Source: Capronia americana (taxonomy: Eukaryota > Ascomycota > Eurotiomycetes > Chaetothyriales > Herpotrichiellaceae). Taken from it: a stretch of 64,000 nt of DNA. The DNA lies in assembly GCA_016110215.1 (NCBI GenBank), contig JADWQD010000012.1:248001-312000 (forward strand), given 5' to 3'. Position numbers and translations under genes: made by a program. The notes below the pieces were generated by a model that was not told the DNA's origin, ran no database searches, and saw only the letters and a list, made by a program, of their open reading frames with translations. Of the stretch, positions 1 through 11,173 are shown piece by piece. Each line of letters opens with the position of its first letter. Within the stretch, counting starts at the first letter, position 1.

Positions 1-1935
1 GGCAGCCACCGTAAGCTTTTCTGTACGAGGTAGATGTGGCTAGTGAGGTCTGGCCACAGACCAGGCCGTCCATGTGCTCTCGATTGTTTCATGTTGGTGG
101 AGATCGATCTGCGGCCTGCTTTGAAGCAAGTTGAATGGACAAAGCGCTGCGAAACCCGGGCAATTTTTAGCGAGGAGGGATCTGCCGAGCCCTTGCTGAT
201 GGCCGACGCCGCAAGCGCACTTGAGCAGAGAGCAGTCAGGCGAGCTGCACGGCGGTCATCGGTCAACGGGCGCGCCAATCGTCTCGCAGTGTTGCTCTTC
301 GCTGCTGTCATTGACTGTCCCTCGCCCAAGAAGTAATGCACTCTCACGTCAAAACTCTCAGGTCAAACACGACCGCCTTCGATCCCTTGCATGCATCCTG
401 ACGAACGACATGGCCGTCTCGCGGTATCTCCCCGCGTCCTGCGTTTGGCCACCCTGACACCGGCAGTGGTGCTGGACCTTTGGTGCTGTTAGTCCCTCTG
501 AGCTGTCGTTTCGAAGCTGTTGTATCCCTGGTCGTGATCCACACGATCTCCGCAGCGGTCCATCTTTAGGGACCTGACCATCCCGGATAGTGCGGGCCTT
601 GTTCCTGACGATCAGGTTGTGGCGTGGCCAGGTGTTCGTCGCTTCATCCAATCCGATGGCGTATTGTCCTCGTGCCCCTTGCAGAGCTCTGCATTCTGCC
701 TTGTTCCTTCTTGCGCCAGCCGTTCGCTAGTGGCTCCTTCCCTTGCATTGAAAACGGCTCCTCTTCTTTTCGTCGTGTTTCAAAGTGCTCAGTTCACCGC
801 ATCTTTCCACTGTGACATCCACACACCTCGGCCGGATTGCTTCGTTTGCTCTATCATCTTCGATGAATAATAGTTTGCTCCGGCTATCTGCACCGTCATG
901 ATTCCGTTCTTGCAACATGGAGTGTCTTCGATGTCCCGTGCGGGTGCGATAATCGAGATTCGTCCCGCGTCTCGCTTCATGTTCTTGCATCATGTGGCCC
1001 ATTCTTCACAAATTGGCAATTCCGCCATCGACAATGACGCTATGGTCCTTTTCTCTGCATGAAAACCTGGCCCCATTCAGGCTGGCAATTCAAGCTATAC
1101 CCCCGTAATTACTTCATTCATCCAGCCGTTAGAACCTAGTCCCAGCACACATTTCCCGACCGCCCGCCCATCCATTTCCACAATCCCGTCCAGAGTCGAA
1201 ATCTGCCAAGTGCAGCTGACATGGTGGGATGACAGGGAAGTGTTCTTAGGGCGAAAATCAAACCTTGAATCTTTCGGAAACCCTGTCCAACTGCCTTTGC
1301 TCCTCTTGACGGCTTCAAGCAAAACCCGTCACCGCGTACATTGGTGTCCCAGGCCTGGTGCCTTGTTGACGGCGCAGTTCTTGCTCTTTCTCTTGACCAG
1401 CACCGCATCTTGCTGGTTCGCAATACTGTTCGTTGTCCTTACCTCTTCTTCCCTCAAAGTCTCATTTCGACTTCAGACTGGAGCTACCCTCTACCCGCAA
1501 TTGGATTCTGACCTCTCTTTCACTCACCATTTATTTTGTCGGCGAAAGATTAAGAGTTCGTCTTGCCCTTGGCCACTTTTCTGTTCCATTCGACCTCGGC
1601 GGATATTCTCTTGTTCCAGTAACGGCAAATATCAATCCACCTGAGATCTGTTCGCCGATGCTGGCAGACTAGGCTTAAAGCTCCAGGTGTGGCAGGAACT
1701 TGCATCAACCGCTGTCAAAAACTGTCAAACCAACTTCCCGCCCTCCGTTCAGAACCTTTCGGAGTCGATTGCCACTGGCGGGCACCGCAACCACTACACT
1801 TCATACCACGGCTGTCGTTGGCTATTAAGTCCGGGTTGCCCATCATTTATTGTCTTACTATTGCGCCCAAGATCCTCGACCTCGACAGTCTGACTCGATG
1901 CCGCTCTCCGAGGTTCGAACAACGCATCGTTCTTC
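1..1935. other. Intergenic / upstream region
   Basis: No convincing gene. Open frames on both strands are short, overlap each other and lack recognisable domains. From about 1380 the plus strand becomes rich in C/T runs, as expected for the promoter and 5' leader of the gene starting at 1936. Confidence 0.5.
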
Positions 1936-3393
1936 ATGACTCTCTTCGACCACACTGGTCTACCGCTCTGGGTTTACATTGTCATCATCGCGGTCGGTTC
2001 AATACTATTCTTGGCAATAGCCGCGATTGGCTTGAGATGTTGGATTTCACGTCGCAAGGCGAGGCAGCGCCACGAGTTCGATGGTCTCACAGGGGGCCCC
2101 ATGCGGCGGGTGACATTGAGGAGAGGTCGGGTTGTCCCAAGTTCTCAACACTTGTCTCTTACGGGGTCTAAGTTTGGCATGAGGCAATTCGGGATACTTG
2201 CGGACAATGAATCGACGATGGGTGGCAGAAGGAGTCCTTTCGAATGGTGGAGTACTATCATGGACAGATCACAGTCCCGACAAGATCAAATGTCACAGAT
2301 AGAGACCGGCTCGATTATGACCCGGCCAGGATCCAGAGCTACCACCATCACTGGACGCAAGGAACTTAGTCATGCCACACCCATCCAAACGCCTGAGAAG
2401 AACAAGGAACCCGTGACGAGGACGTGGGAGTTGACTATACCATCGCCGTCCCCGTCGCCGTCCCCGCTGGGCCCGAACAAAACAACTAATTTTTCCCGCT
2501 CTTTCAGCAACCGTGGCCCATCGTCGCCACTCACTCAAAGATCCCAAGCTACACTGTCGAGAATATCAGAGCGGTCACCACATCACTCCATGATCAGCGC
2601 TGCGAATGGACCAACAAACTCATCTCAGAACCGGTCATCATATCACCCCGCCATCAACCCCCTGGACAACACGCCTCTGCCCGGACAAATGTCTCAACCC
2701 AGTCCAAGTCCCCCACGCAAGTCCATGACGCTTGCTGTACCCTCTCCGAGAAGTCGTCCTACAACCCAGTGGCCTAGTTCGCCCCACGATCCTCCAACAC
2801 CATCCCATTTGACGTCAGCGACGAGCAGGCAGCCCAGACATGACATCCCTACGAATCAGGCGCCCAGCCTCTCTCTTCCCAAACCTGTTGCTCTTTCTAT
2901 ATCCACGACACCCTCGCGGCTGACTCTTCCCGACTTCAGCTCTCCAATCTCCAATTCCTTCTACCGACAGCCAAACTCATCACGCCTAGACCTATCTCAA
3001 TCCCCCAAGGCCGGCAATTTGCCCTCTCCTTCAGCCTCGACAACGCACTCCTCGAGAAAATCATCCTCCAGCATTGGCCCTAGTGGCGTCTTCTATGAGA
3101 CACAGGTTCCGCGTACCTACAACGTGGCCGATTACTGGACACCACGGGTAGACTCGCATAACGCTTCCAATTCGGCACAAAGGAATAGCAGCAGCAGCGC
3201 AAGGCGCTCGGGCCATTACCGGAATCCAAGTACAGATCAGCGCCGGTTATCACGGCCTTCACGTGATGAAGAGAGAGGAGAGGTGCAAGAAAACAGGATC
3301 GGCATTATGACCGTGCCGGGAAAGCACAATACCAAAGTGCTGAGGAAGAAATCGTTGGGGCGGATGCGGGCCGTTAGTTCACTGGCTGCTTAG
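1936..3393 (+). CDS. Single-pass membrane protein with Ser/Pro-rich tail
   Basis: Single-exon 485-aa protein of unrecognised family. One strong hydrophobic segment lies near the N-terminus (about residues 10-32) and is followed directly by a basic stop-transfer stretch (CWISRRKARQRHEF). No signal peptide precedes it, so it is probably a type III or signal-anchored protein with a long cytoplasmic tail. The tail is low complexity, dominated by Ser, Pro, Thr and Arg, with (SP)n runs near residues 170-180, and should be largely disordered and heavily phosphorylated. The ATG at 1936 follows a C/T-rich leader. Such proteins in fungi are often plasma-membrane or cell-wall-sensor-like, but no sensor domain is visible and I assign no function. 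Confidence 0.75.
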   Translation: MTLFDHTGLPLWVYIVIIAVGSILFLAIAAIGLRCWISRRKARQRHEFDGLTGGPMRRVTLRRGRVVPSSQHLSLTGSKFGMRQFGILADNESTMGGRRSPFEWWSTIMDRSQSRQDQMSQIETGSIMTRPGSRATTITGRKELSHATPIQTPEKNKEPVTRTWELTIPSPSPSPSPLGPNKTTNFSRSFSNRGPSSPLTQRSQATLSRISERSPHHSMISAANGPTNSSQNRSSYHPAINPLDNTPLPGQMSQPSPSPPRKSMTLAVPSPRSRPTTQWPSSPHDPPTPSHLTSATSRQPRHDIPTNQAPSLSLPKPVALSISTTPSRLTLPDFSSPISNSFYRQPNSSRLDLSQSPKAGNLPSPSASTTHSSRKSSSSIGPSGVFYETQVPRTYNVADYWTPRVDSHNASNSAQRNSSSSARRSGHYRNPSTDQRRLSRPSRDEERGEVQENRIGIMTVPGKHNTKVLRKKSLGRMRAVSSLAA

Positions 3394-5046
3394 CAAGGGT
3401 TCTCTGAAGAAGATGATCTGGGCGGTATTCTGTCGGTACATTTTTCCTTGTCTTTTTCTTTTTAGCGGCGACGATCTCTTTCACGAACATTCAGAGCTTA
3501 CCCAGAGGCTGGGCCACACTGGCTTCAGGGAACGCCTCTCACGGCTGAGATGACAGCTTGACCATTTCATATTCTCTGATACCCGACTCGTTGAACATTT
3601 GGACATTTTGGTCTCAGATGACGGGGCAGGAATCTGTGGTCTGAGACACACTATTCCAATTATATTATATTCTAGGTGGAAGACTACCCACTCACATATG
3701 ACGAAACTTCTGCCGCTGGCTTCTTTTGTATCTTTCACGTTGATATACAAGACTGGACAAACCCGTACAACGGAGAGAATGGCATTCCAAACACCCGAGA
3801 ATGGGCCAGGGCAGGATTCTCCCTATGTAGGGCAATTTCATAGCTCTATCAATGCAAGGCCTCGGTGACAAATTGCCAAACCATGAAAGAGCATCCCATT
3901 CCCGCCGCCTGATCTGTACATATCAAGCGGATGGAGCGAAATCCAAACAAGGCCAGTATGTAGGTACGAATACCACTCTCTGCCCAACCAGCCCCTGAAG
4001 AAAGAGAACACCACCACACCACCCACTTCATCTAGGTACTTAAGAACGGCAGCCTCGGAGCATTCTTGCAAACGACCTAAGCCTCTTTCCACGCCACGTC
4101 GTCTCGTCTCATTCCCTCCTTCTGGCTCGTCATAATACAGAGTACACATACCGTACATCAATCACAAATGCCTCCATCCATATCTCATCCCGGCTCTGCA
4201 TAGAAGGCTTGATTCAGAAAAGTCCATACAGTAAGTAACAGAACCATGCGGTCCACGCTTCGACGAGTCCGGGTACAGTGCATCTCGAACGCCTGCTGCG
4301 TCGTCGTCGTCACCTAGGTACTTAATTACTTGATGTAGGTACATAGGCACAATGCAATACAGTACAATATATACTCGTACTGTACTGTACTTGTACTGTA
4401 GATAAATGCATTGGGCTTCCTTCCCTCTTACGATGGATGCCCACATGCCTCGGGTGCCAGGCTCGGAGGGTATCAAAGTCGGTACCATACGAGGTACTGT
4501 ACTACTGATAAGTATGTATGTACTCGTAGGAGTAGGAGTAGTAGGTCCAAGATGGATCTTTGGGAGACCTGGAAAATTAGAAACGATTCCGCAAACTCCC
4601 GTGCCGATGACCAGTCGTGCCAGTTCAACCTTTCCCGAAAGTCCTTCCGCCAATCACAAGGCGGGAGCGTCGGCGCCGGAATCAGTCACTAAGCCGGGTG
4701 AGATGCGGGTCTCGATTGCTGTCTATGTACCATGGTGTTTAGGGAGGAGAATAATTGAATGGTATACTCTGGCATAAATATGTGGCAGCCCGCGGCAGTC
4801 GGTGTTAATCACATGCTTTAAGGCCCAAGTCTGCTCTTGGGATAAATATCAGCCTTGCGACTGCTAGCGTTGGTTCATACGGATAGCAAGACATGCAAAC
4901 ATCGCTTGATCTACGAGGTATCTCATATTCAGTAGGGTGTCATGTCAATCATCGGTCCTTGGTACTTCTTTCCCACAAGGCTCTTCCAGTCTATCCCCTT
5001 CTTGCAGGTATAACACCTCGTTTCTTCTTAACTCTCTCTTCCTGGT
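3394..5046. other. Intergenic region with GTAC-rich stretch
   Basis: Convergent 3' flanks of the membrane protein and bleomycin hydrolase genes. The 163-codon minus frame at 4162-4653 has repeat-driven composition and no domain. Around 4310-4550 the DNA is rich in GTACT/GTACG words (for example a run of CTGTACT units near 4375-4400), with no coding sense. Confidence 0.5.
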
Positions 5047-6674
5047 TCAAGCCAACGCCCCCATTGGGTCCCACAGAGGTAGCACTGTAGGCTCGGTCTT
5101 CAAGATCTCCTTGATCTCTTTGCCCACAAAGCCCGGTTCCACAACGACCTGGTAGACAAACTCATCCATCCACTTATCCGTCATGACGAAATAGCCCTTG
5201 TCGCCAGCGTTCTCGCCCCAAGAATTCATGACCCGCCATCTTACACTCTTCTCTTCACCCGTCTTCTCATCCTTCTCAACTTGCACGGCTGTCAAAACCA
5301 TCGCGTGCGTCATGGCACTTTCTCGGACCTTGAGCCGTTGGGATTTCGACAAGTTGAGAGAGATGTTGAAGGCAAGGCCGTAATCGTAGAGATCGGGATC
5401 CATGATTCCAGACTGTGAGTTTGAGAATTTCCCGACGTCGCTGCCAAAGAAGACGGGGACGCCAGCCTTGAGCATTGCGATGGCTGCCTTTTTCATGGTC
5501 GACATATCCACATTCACGTATGTGATGGGTCGCCCACCCACGACATTGCCCAGCCGAGAAACGGTAAGTAGAGACATGTACTTGTTCCGTGGATCATTCA
5601 CCAGCGAAAACATCTGAGACACATCCGCACCTCCAAGGCTTCGGACAACGGATGGGGAGGACATGGACTTGGCAAATTCCAGAGGTGTGAGATTCAGTTT
5701 ATGGTACTTGTCGCTGCTGTCGTAGAATTCCCAGGTGAATTTCTCGTCTGGTTTGGGCGGTGGGCCGAGCATGAGGGTTAGGATGCAGTGGATTTCGCGC
5801 ATCATCTTCGCTTTTGCCGACACGATTGAGGAAGACTTCTTCACGGAGGCCGGAGCGCTATTGTTAGCGAGGGCACGGAGGGCGAGACCGTCTTCGCGGA
5901 GTTTCGTGGTGATAATACTCCCCATGGCGGAGGAGTTCATGGCGTTGTAGCTGTCAGGGTAGAGCTTTTGAGGGACCTTCACGCATCACATCGCCGTTAG
6001 TGACAGACCTTAACGACCGGATCTTGGGGGGTTGTTCTTACCAGCCCATATTTCTCCACCAAATTACTGGCCATATCCCATTGACCCCCATCACCAACCG
6101 GCGACGCCAGTAACTCCTGCAAAATGCGCTCATCCAGGTCTTTACCCGCAGTGTCGATCATTTGCTCGAGAAACCAGTTCGCCTTCTCCATCTTGTCCCA
6201 GAAGAACAAGTACGCCTGGGACAGCTCAAACTCCTTGAGGTTGTACTTCTTCATGATTGGCACGCGCAGGACGTTTGTCGTTGCGAAAAGCCAGCATCTT
6301 CCTGAGCTGCGCTGGTTTGTGACTGGGGAGCCTTCGAATGGGATCTTAACATTGAATGTCTGGGTATCGGAAAGGGTCGAGACTTTGTTCGAGACTATAT
6401 CGCGGATGTTATTGGAAAGGAGAGCGTTCAATGCGAGCCGATTCTTGGGGTCGGCGAGGAGTTCCTTTTCCCATTCCGAAGCGGTTTTGATGTCGAGAGT
6501 AGGATCGGTTGAGAAGGATCGAGGGATACCCTTCTCGCTTTCGACTTGAATGTACTCATGTTCGACTTCGCGTTGGTACAGGGCATCCCGGGTGCGGAGG
6601 GCTTGAAGTTGCTGGACCAAGAGCTTCTCCACGGCGGGCTCGCTGAGCTTGGATGAGCTTTGTGAGTTGCCCAT
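5047..6674 (-). CDS. BLH1: Bleomycin hydrolase (cysteine aminopeptidase, C1B)
   Basis: Cytosolic papain-fold aminopeptidase of the bleomycin hydrolase family (yeast Blh1/Lap3), which trims peptides and hydrolyses homocysteine thiolactone and bleomycin. Two exons, 6674-6042 and 5976-5047, give 520 aa; the 65-nt intron starts GTAAGA and ends AAG. The catalytic triad is visible: Cys127 in QRSSGRCWLFA, His435 in ESAMTHAMVL and Asn462 in VMNSWGE. Length is slightly above the usual 450-480 aa because of an N-terminal extension of about 60 residues. I start at MGNSQSSS because it is the only ATG that fits; an upstream open stretch lacks one. MGNSQS matches the N-myristoylation consensus (Gly2, Ser6). 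The last residue of the family acts as a built-in aminopeptidase stop; here the tail ends in Ala. Confidence 0.95.
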
Positions 6675-7336
6675 GTTGCCAGAAATGACGAAAAGGTGAA
6701 GCTGATCAGAAGAATGAGACCGGCTTGCAACAACTGCCAAGTGAGATTGGTGAGGTGAGATGAAGACGAGCAAGGGAGGAGGGACTCCGGACGGCGGAGG
6801 GGGGTTGGAGACTCAATCCAGGCAGCCGATAACGCGATAAGATCACAAGGTCCTCGATCAAGCAGCCCTAGTCCACATCTGGCAACTGCCAACTGTTCGC
6901 ACGGCAAGTTGTTCGTATGCTGTGCACAAATAATGGGAACGAAAGACGAAAGGGAATGGAGACACATTCATGACAGGTTGTCGTAGAGCCTGCTTGTTGC
7001 AACTCAAAACATGCTGATATCGTCACAGCTTGGTCCTTCTTGGAGCTGAGATGGCAGCAAAAGCGATACAAGGGTCAACTCCTGGATCGTATGGGGACGC
7101 CACCGAAACTCCTTGACCTAGCGACCTGGCACCGCTGCTAGGCGAGAAATCGACTCTAGCTCCCCTGTGACTGCCATTTGACTTCCAAGCCCGAAAGTGT
7201 AGAGTAAAACGTGACAAGCACCATGATGCGCCAATACCGTTGTCGTCCGCTTGCTGATGCGATAGCCGATAAAAAAACCCTGAGCGGTCCTTCACCAAGA
7301 ACGCTTCAAAGAACACTCTCCCGTCATCGTTCAAAC
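6675..7336. other. Intergenic promoter region
   Basis: 5' flank of bleomycin hydrolase and 3' flank of RAD6. The frame continuing upstream of 6674 contains no ATG before its limit and reads as 5' leader. No other gene seen. Confidence 0.5.
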
Positions 7337-7943
7337 TCAGTCCTCCCAGCTCTTTTCCACCGTCTCCCTCACTCTCTTGGTATACTCCTTCCGATTATCC
7401 TTGTACAGGTTACTCGCTTCGACGTTCGCCGGTGAGCTCGTGTTCGGGTCGTTTAACAAGGACTGGATGCTTGTCAAGATTGCAGCCACATCGTACGTCG
7501 GAGACCATCGGTTCTGCAAGATGTCCAAGCACAGCTCGCCGGTACCATAGACGTTGGGGTGGAACATCTCCGAGACGAATTTCACTCCAGGCGGTTTGTT
7601 CGGATAGGCTTCTTCGAATTGCATGACGAGACGGAAGGTGCCGTCTTCAAATGGTGTATCTGCCGGGCCAATAATAACGGCATTCCTGCGGGCTGGGTTA
7701 GTCTGGGTTGTGCATAGGCTGACAGGGACAGAGGGGCAATCGTACCATGTCATGACGTTGTCGGCGATGGGAGAGGCTGAGACGCCGGCAGGAGGATCAG
7801 TCTGCATACGCTACAGGGCCAGAGTCAGTATAACGTACATTCCGCGAGATGTAGGAATGAGACAGGATACGCCGCAAGGATAATATGGCGGAAGATCGTA
7901 CCTTGAAGTCCCGCATCAAGCGGCGTCGGGCGGAGGTGGACAT
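7337..7943 (-). CDS. RAD6: Ubiquitin-conjugating enzyme E2 Rad6/Ubc2
   Basis: E2 enzyme acting in post-replication repair (PCNA ubiquitination with Rad18) and histone H2B ubiquitination (with Bre1). Three exons, 7943-7902, 7810-7746 and 7685-7337, give 151 aa, the standard length in filamentous fungi. The protein starts MSTSARRRLMRDFKRMQTDP, the almost invariant Rad6 N-terminus. The active-site cysteine is Cys88 in GELCLDILQNRWSPTYD, preceded by the HPN motif. The first exon codes only 14 residues, and the 91-nt and 60-nt introns have GTACGA and GTACGA donors. The yeast-type poly-acidic tail is absent, as in other filamentous fungi; the protein ends VEKSWED. Confidence 0.97.
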
Positions 7944-8607
7944 GGCGGTCGAGGTTGTTTATTGTCGTTGCAGAAGTTTGGATTGGCGATGGAGGGCAAT
8001 GTACAGTCGCAGAGAAAACTGGTAAGGACGGCGTTGAAGAAAGATGAACCCAAGAACAACCTCACGCGACGTGAAGAGTCAAGCGAAGGCGATGGCAGTT
8101 TGCCCGCAGTTGACCAACGCAGGGCGTTATCATTCGTCACTTGGGTCTCGAAAAAACGAGGGGCGATCCCTGCCGAACAGCGTTAGCCTGGACTGCGTCG
8201 CACGTGACCGTGGAACCCCGTCGAGCCACCCCAGTTTGATCCGAAATTTGTCCCCCAAACTTGCCGAGGCAGCTCCCTACCGTGTCTTTCCGCTCCCCAA
8301 GGTCGGGATTCCGCGCTTTCTCAGAGTTTAGTGGCCGAAGGAGAGCTTCGCCGCTTGCTATATCTTATGGACGGGCAGCCTCTCGTTGATCTTGACTGAT
8401 TAGTAGGGCATCTCTACCTGAGACAAGACTGATTACTTCAAATTCTCATACTTATTACCACTCGTATATCGCCAGTCACTCACTGTTGCTGCTCCTCTTT
8501 CCCCGCTCCAAGCCGAGTTTTGACATGTGCGGTTGACGAAAAATACATATCCTCTTGCTCTCAACCCAGCCTTCACCCTGGATTCTCAATCCAGCACCAC
8601 CGTAGAG
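7944..8607. promoter_or_regulatory. Bidirectional promoter between RAD6 and thiolase
   Basis: The 664-bp gap separates the two divergent start codons. It contains an E-box CACGTGAC at 8201-8208, a C/T-rich stretch just before the thiolase ATG and no other coding sequence. CACGTGAC is the classical site for Cbf1/SREBP-type bHLH factors; its use here is inference. Confidence 0.5.
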
Positions 8608-10000
8608 ATGCCCTCCCTCACCACCTCCGCGGCCCGGACGGCCATGCGAGCCTCTTCCTCTTCAGCGCGCCTCTCCCAGATGCGGTCCCACCTCAGCACC
8701 AACGCCACTTCTCCCATGGCCCGAAATCGAGAGGTCGGCGAAGCATACATCATCTCTGCTACGCGAACACCCACCGCCAAGTTCAACGGCAGCTTCATGG
8801 GCCTATCCGCGCCTCAGCTTGGTGCCGTTGTCATTAAATCCGCAATCGAGAAGTCCAAGGTGCCCATTGCAAAGATCAGCGACGTATACATGGGCAACGT
8901 CTTATCAGCAGGGGTGGGCCAAGCGCCGGCCCGGCAAGCCAGTATATTCGCAGGCCTCCCACCGAGCGTGGAAGCCGTGACGATCAACAAAGTCTGCGCG
9001 TCGGGCTTGAAGGCGGTGGCCATTGCGGCCCAAAATATCCAACTGGGGCTCGCAGAGGCGCAAGTCGCAGGCGGCATGGAAAACATGTCTCGCGTCCCTT
9101 ACTATCTACCCCGAGCGGCGCAGAATCCGGCATTCGGCCACGTGCAGTTCAAGGACGGCCTGATCGAAGACGGACTCTGGGATGTATACAACCAATTCCA
9201 CATGGGCAACTGCGCCGAAAACACGGCCAAGAAGTTTAAAATCTCTCGAGAAGCGCAAGACGAATATGCGATCCGCAGCTTCGAGCGCGCCCAGAAAGCT
9301 TGGGCGGACGGCAAATTCAAGGACGAGGTCGTGCCCGTCACTGTCAAGGGCAAGAAAGGCGACACGATCATCTCCGAGGACGAAGGGTACAACAACCTCA
9401 AGAAAGACAAGGTGGCGACATTAAAACCTGCGTTCGTGAAGGGCCCAGAGGGCAGCGTCACGGCCGCAAATTCATCCACGTTCAACGACGGCGCGAGTGC
9501 ATTGGTGCTTGGATCCAAGGCCATCGCGCAGGAATATGGCCAGGGCAGTCGCGTGCTCGCCCGAATTGTAAGTTCCGCAGATGCGGCAACGGACCCTATT
9601 GATTTCACCATCGCGCCCTCCAAGGCCGTGCCCATTGCACTGGAACGGGCCGGGTTGAAGAAGGAGGACATCGCCATCTGGGAATTCAACGAGGCTTTCG
9701 CCGCGGTCATCAAGGCAAATGAGCAGGTAAGTGTGCCTTGTTTTCTCCCCCCCCCACAAATCTGTTATACCGAAAGTCCCGAGTCCTAACGTGCTACAGA
9801 TTCTCGGTCTCGAAAACGCCAACGTGAACATGCTCGGTGGGGCCATCTCTCTCGGCCACGCCCTGGGCAGCTCCGGTTCCCGCATCCTAACCACGCTCCT
9901 CCACCAACTGAAGCCGGGCGAATACGGCTGCGCGGCTATCTGCAATGGCGGCGGCGCTGCCACGGCCATGATTGTGCAAAGGATCGAGAGCGTGGAATGA
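8608..10000 (+). CDS. ERG10: Acetyl-CoA C-acetyltransferase (thiolase)
   Basis: Thiolase II condensing two acetyl-CoA to acetoacetyl-CoA, for the mevalonate/ergosterol route or its reverse in ketone and fatty acid degradation. Exons 8608-9726 and 9800-10000 (73-nt intron, GTAAGT...CAG) give 439 aa. Acyl-accepting Cys130 lies in NKVCASGLKA, His393 in SLGHALGSSG and the second catalytic Cys421 in AAICNGGGAA. Residues 1-38 are rich in Ser, Arg and Ala without acidic residues, a probable mitochondrial presequence, so this is likely the mitochondrial isozyme. The start at 8608 is the first ATG in frame. The usual GHP of the thiolase signature is GHA here, a change I believe is common in fungal members. 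Confidence 0.93.
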
Positions 10001-10715
10001 GTGCGACAATAGTGCTACGGGCAATGCAGGGTGAAGGTGACAGGCAATGCGTACCGCTGAACGGGTCATCCGTTAGTACACAACACGGAGATGCTACCTG
10101 GACCCAGGGTGCTATATACACCCGACAAGCTGTTGCCGGCATAGCGACGGCGTTGTATAACCACGAGCTGATATTATAGTCTTCCTGAGTTTCAACGAGC
10201 ACTATGACTCAAGTGTTCCAACGAAGCGGTAGCTAAAAGCATCTGTTCTCCATACCTTGTGAATGTGTCTTCGCAGTGATCTTGCCAGCATGACTCGACT
10301 TCTTCAATCGGGATTGGCGCCTCCTTTGTTCGAATTCGCCATCCATCTGAACGGCGGATTATAAAGGATAATTGAGCCACTCCGCGTCTCGCGCCACCTT
10401 CTCAAAGCACGGGATGGGACCGGCGTGCAGATACAGGAGTCGGAGATAAGACATGTGCAGCAGGCCATGAGTTTGCCAGTGATGATTAGATCCAGATATC
10501 TTGTTCGCAAAGACCAGGTGTGGACTGAGTACTCGTAACGATACGGATGTGCTAGATCGTGGGTGTACCAGCCCAGTCCAGTCTTGTGCGAATTTGTGCG
10601 CCATACTCTTGGAATGAAACATATTGTTGCGAGCAATAGCTAGCTTTGCTGCTGGGAGATCGATGCGGGAATCGATCTTATTGGCGGCGGCAACCGTCCT
10701 CCCAAAGGCCTTGTA
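10001..10715. other. Intergenic region
   Basis: 3' flank of the thiolase gene. Minus-strand frames near 10304-10636 overlap each other, have no ATG-led domain and look non-coding. Confidence 0.45.
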
Positions 10716-10844
10716 CTAAGGGTCTCCGGAGGGATCGCCAGAAGCCTTGTCGGCTTGCAGCTTGTCGGCAACAGTGTTGGCATGGTCTTTCAGATGGGCA
10801 TCATCCGGGGAGTTCTGTTTGAGGAAATTGAATAATGATGGCAT
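10716..10844 (-). CDS. Possible small hydrophilic protein, 42 aa
   Basis: ATG at 10844 opens a 42-codon frame starting MPSLFNFLKQNSPDD and ending in a repeated Gly-Asp-Pro tail. It is strongly hydrophilic, Asp/Lys-rich and probably helical in the middle (HLKDHANTVADKLQADK). It has no recognised domain. A small stress-type protein is conceivable, but there is no homology evidence, so it may be chance. Confidence 0.3.
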   Translation of the reverse strand: MPSLFNFLKQNSPDDAHLKDHANTVADKLQADKASGDPSGDP

Positions 10845-11035
10845 ATGTGTGTCTTGTATGTATGGAGAGTTCCGAGTGCAACCTGTGCGAGAGATCAAAT
10901 ACCGGGCCTAATCCCGATTTAGACAGCATCAAAACAGTGCGTCATTCTACGGAGGACTGAGCGTCACTATCCTATTGTCGAGCAGAATGACCCTTGCGCA
11001 ATTGAGCCACAAGAAGACACCAGGCTTTGTCCTTC

Positions 11036-11133
11036 ACTTCGTTGCACAAATTCTAAAAGTGTCACTGAGGACCTCAAGGAAGGTATAAATCTTGAGGTCC
11101 TCAGTGACATTTTTAGAATCTGTGCAACGAAGT
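11036..11133. repeat. 43-bp near-perfect inverted repeat (hairpin)
   Basis: Arms 11036-11078 and 11091-11133 are reverse complements at 41 of 43 positions, separated by a 12-nt spacer that contains TATAA. Each arm starts ACTTCGTTGCACA and ends ACCTCAAG towards the centre. It ends 40 bp upstream of the ATG at 11174, so it may lie in the promoter or transcribed leader of that gene. No terminal duplication or transposase is seen. Confidence 0.9.
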
Positions 11134-11173
11134 TGAGCTCAGCTCATCAAGTTCTTCAGTTCACGCAACTAGC

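Noticed and set aside
4162..4653. 163-codon minus frame
   Set aside because: Made of GTAC-type repeats translated as Tyr/Val/Leu strings; no domain and no promoter-like leader.
8527..8607. Upstream extension of the thiolase N-terminus
   Set aside because: The frame is open but has no ATG before 8608; the mitochondrial-type leader begins at 8608.
9102..9713. 203-codon minus frame
   Set aside because: Antisense of the thiolase gene, explained by its codon use.
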